A DNA stretch of 15,506 nt from CAZAGD01 sp049699975 (lineage in GTDB: Bacteria > Desulfobacterota > SM23-61). The notes beneath the pieces are model-generated. The model was not told the DNA's origin. It saw only the letters and a list, made by a program, of their open reading frames with translations, and did not search any database. Of the stretch, positions 15,115-15,506 are shown in pieces (position 1 is the stretch's first letter; each line of letters starts with the position of its first letter). A program made the translations under genes and the position numbers. Where the stretch lies: assembly GCA_049699975.1 (NCBI GenBank), contig JBNAWB010000075.1:1-15506 (forward strand), read 5' to 3'.

Positions 15115-15149
15115 GAGAGTAAATAGCTGAGCCCCGATCAGTTTTTTGC

Positions 15150-15206
15150 TCAATCATCCTTTTCCTTTTCCCCCACGGGAATGGGGCGCCATGGTAAGAA
15201 AGGGCT
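15150..15206. repeat. Possible degenerate CCCTCTCCC-family repeat
   Basis: A pyrimidine-rich stretch (TCATCCTTTTCC) leads into CCCCA (15171-15175), which pairs with TGGGG (15182-15186), and then to GGTAAGAAAGGG (15193-15204). The layout resembles the repeats at 45-130 and 3511-3605, including the GGTAAG right end, but the identity is low. It may be a chance hairpin between the SPOR gene and ftsE. Confidence 0.3.
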
Positions 15207-15226
15207 AAAGAATAAGCTAAATCTGA

Positions 15227-15506
15227 CTAATGTTCCTCCGTTAGCGGCTTGATTAGCGGTTTTATCTTTTCTTTTTTTTCAAAATTTAAAGCGTATTCTT
15301 TTGCTTCTTGGAGAGAAACAAAATGACCTATGCGCACGCGATACAAAGTTCCCTTGGCAGCTCCGCTACCCGAAATTTGGTAAGCGGGATAGCCTTTGTT
15401 TTGCAGCTGGAGGACCATCTGTTTAGCTTCTTCCGCATTATTAAGCGCAGCTACTTGCAGAGTATATTTAGCTTTCGGGGGCGGTGATTTCGGTTTCGGC
15501 CCAGGG
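15227..15506 (-). CDS. SPOR-domain protein, C-terminal part
   Basis: The gene enters from the right edge, so only its last 92 residues are seen. They start with a proline- and lysine-rich linker (PKPKSPPPKAK) and continue with a SPOR domain: YTLQVAALNNAEEAKQMV, a loop, then GTLYRVRIGHFVSLQEA. SPOR domains bind denuded glycan strands at division sites, so the full protein is probably a membrane-anchored division factor of the FtsN or DedD kind; the anchor lies outside the window. The family and the neighbouring ftsEX genes agree on a septal role. There is no ATG-led reading here that should be taken as a complete gene: the methionine at 15418 falls inside the domain. The stop is TAG at 15227. 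Confidence 0.85.
   Translation of the reverse strand, partial: PGPKPKSPPPKAKYTLQVAALNNAEEAKQMVLQLQNKGYPAYQISGSGAAKGTLYRVRIGHFVSLQEAKEYALNFEKKEKIKPLIKPLTEEH

Noticed and set aside
1..15506. Defence, mobile or biosynthetic gene cluster
   Set aside because: No nucleases, transposases, integrases, toxin pairs, CRISPR repeats or tRNA-adjacent attachment sites are visible; the genes are housekeeping and envelope functions.

Overview
The window is an ordinary chromosomal stretch from a moderately AT-rich, Gram-negative bacterium. All fifteen genes I can support lie on the minus strand, so transcription runs from the right edge to the left. The Gram-negative reading rests on the FtsE-FtsX-EnvC set, a SPOR-domain protein, a PilR-like sigma-54 activator and an S41 carboxy-terminal protease. 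The gene order and the dispersed palindromic repeats in the gaps suggest a deltaproteobacterium-like or candidate-phylum lineage. I cannot assign a species. There are no RNA genes, CRISPR arrays, phage genes or transposases.

Right part (15506 to 10169): the tail of a SPOR-domain protein is followed by a gap with a likely promoter. Then comes ftsE-ftsX-envC-ctpA plus a DUF4013 membrane protein, closed by a clear intrinsic terminator. This is a cell-division and peptidoglycan-remodelling block: the FtsEX ABC complex controls EnvC, which activates amidases, and CtpA processes periplasmic proteins.

Middle part (10097 to 4289): a DegT-family sugar aminotransferase and an NAD-dependent sugar-nucleotide epimerase (surface polysaccharide), then lepB (signal peptidase I) and pyrR-pyrB-pyrC (pyrimidine synthesis and its regulator). 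From the epimerase to pyrC the gaps are 8 to 46 bases, which suggests one transcript. A possible AT-rich terminator overlaps the pyrC stop.

Left part (4137 to 177): greA, then a PilR-like response regulator followed by a PilS-like sensor kinase. Regulator before kinase is the reverse of the usual order. A good sigma-70-like promoter precedes pilR.

Two things stand out. First, envC has no ATG, GTG or TTG codon that could give a complete protein. The only start that yields a full signal peptide is an ACG codon five bases after a perfect GGAGG. The degT gene shows the same arrangement, GGAGG, five bases, ACG, and starting there gives the normal N-terminus of its family. Second, three families of palindromic intergenic repeats occupy the gaps, and one of them runs into degT and supplies its last residues and stop codon. 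I found no sign of a new defence or mobile system.
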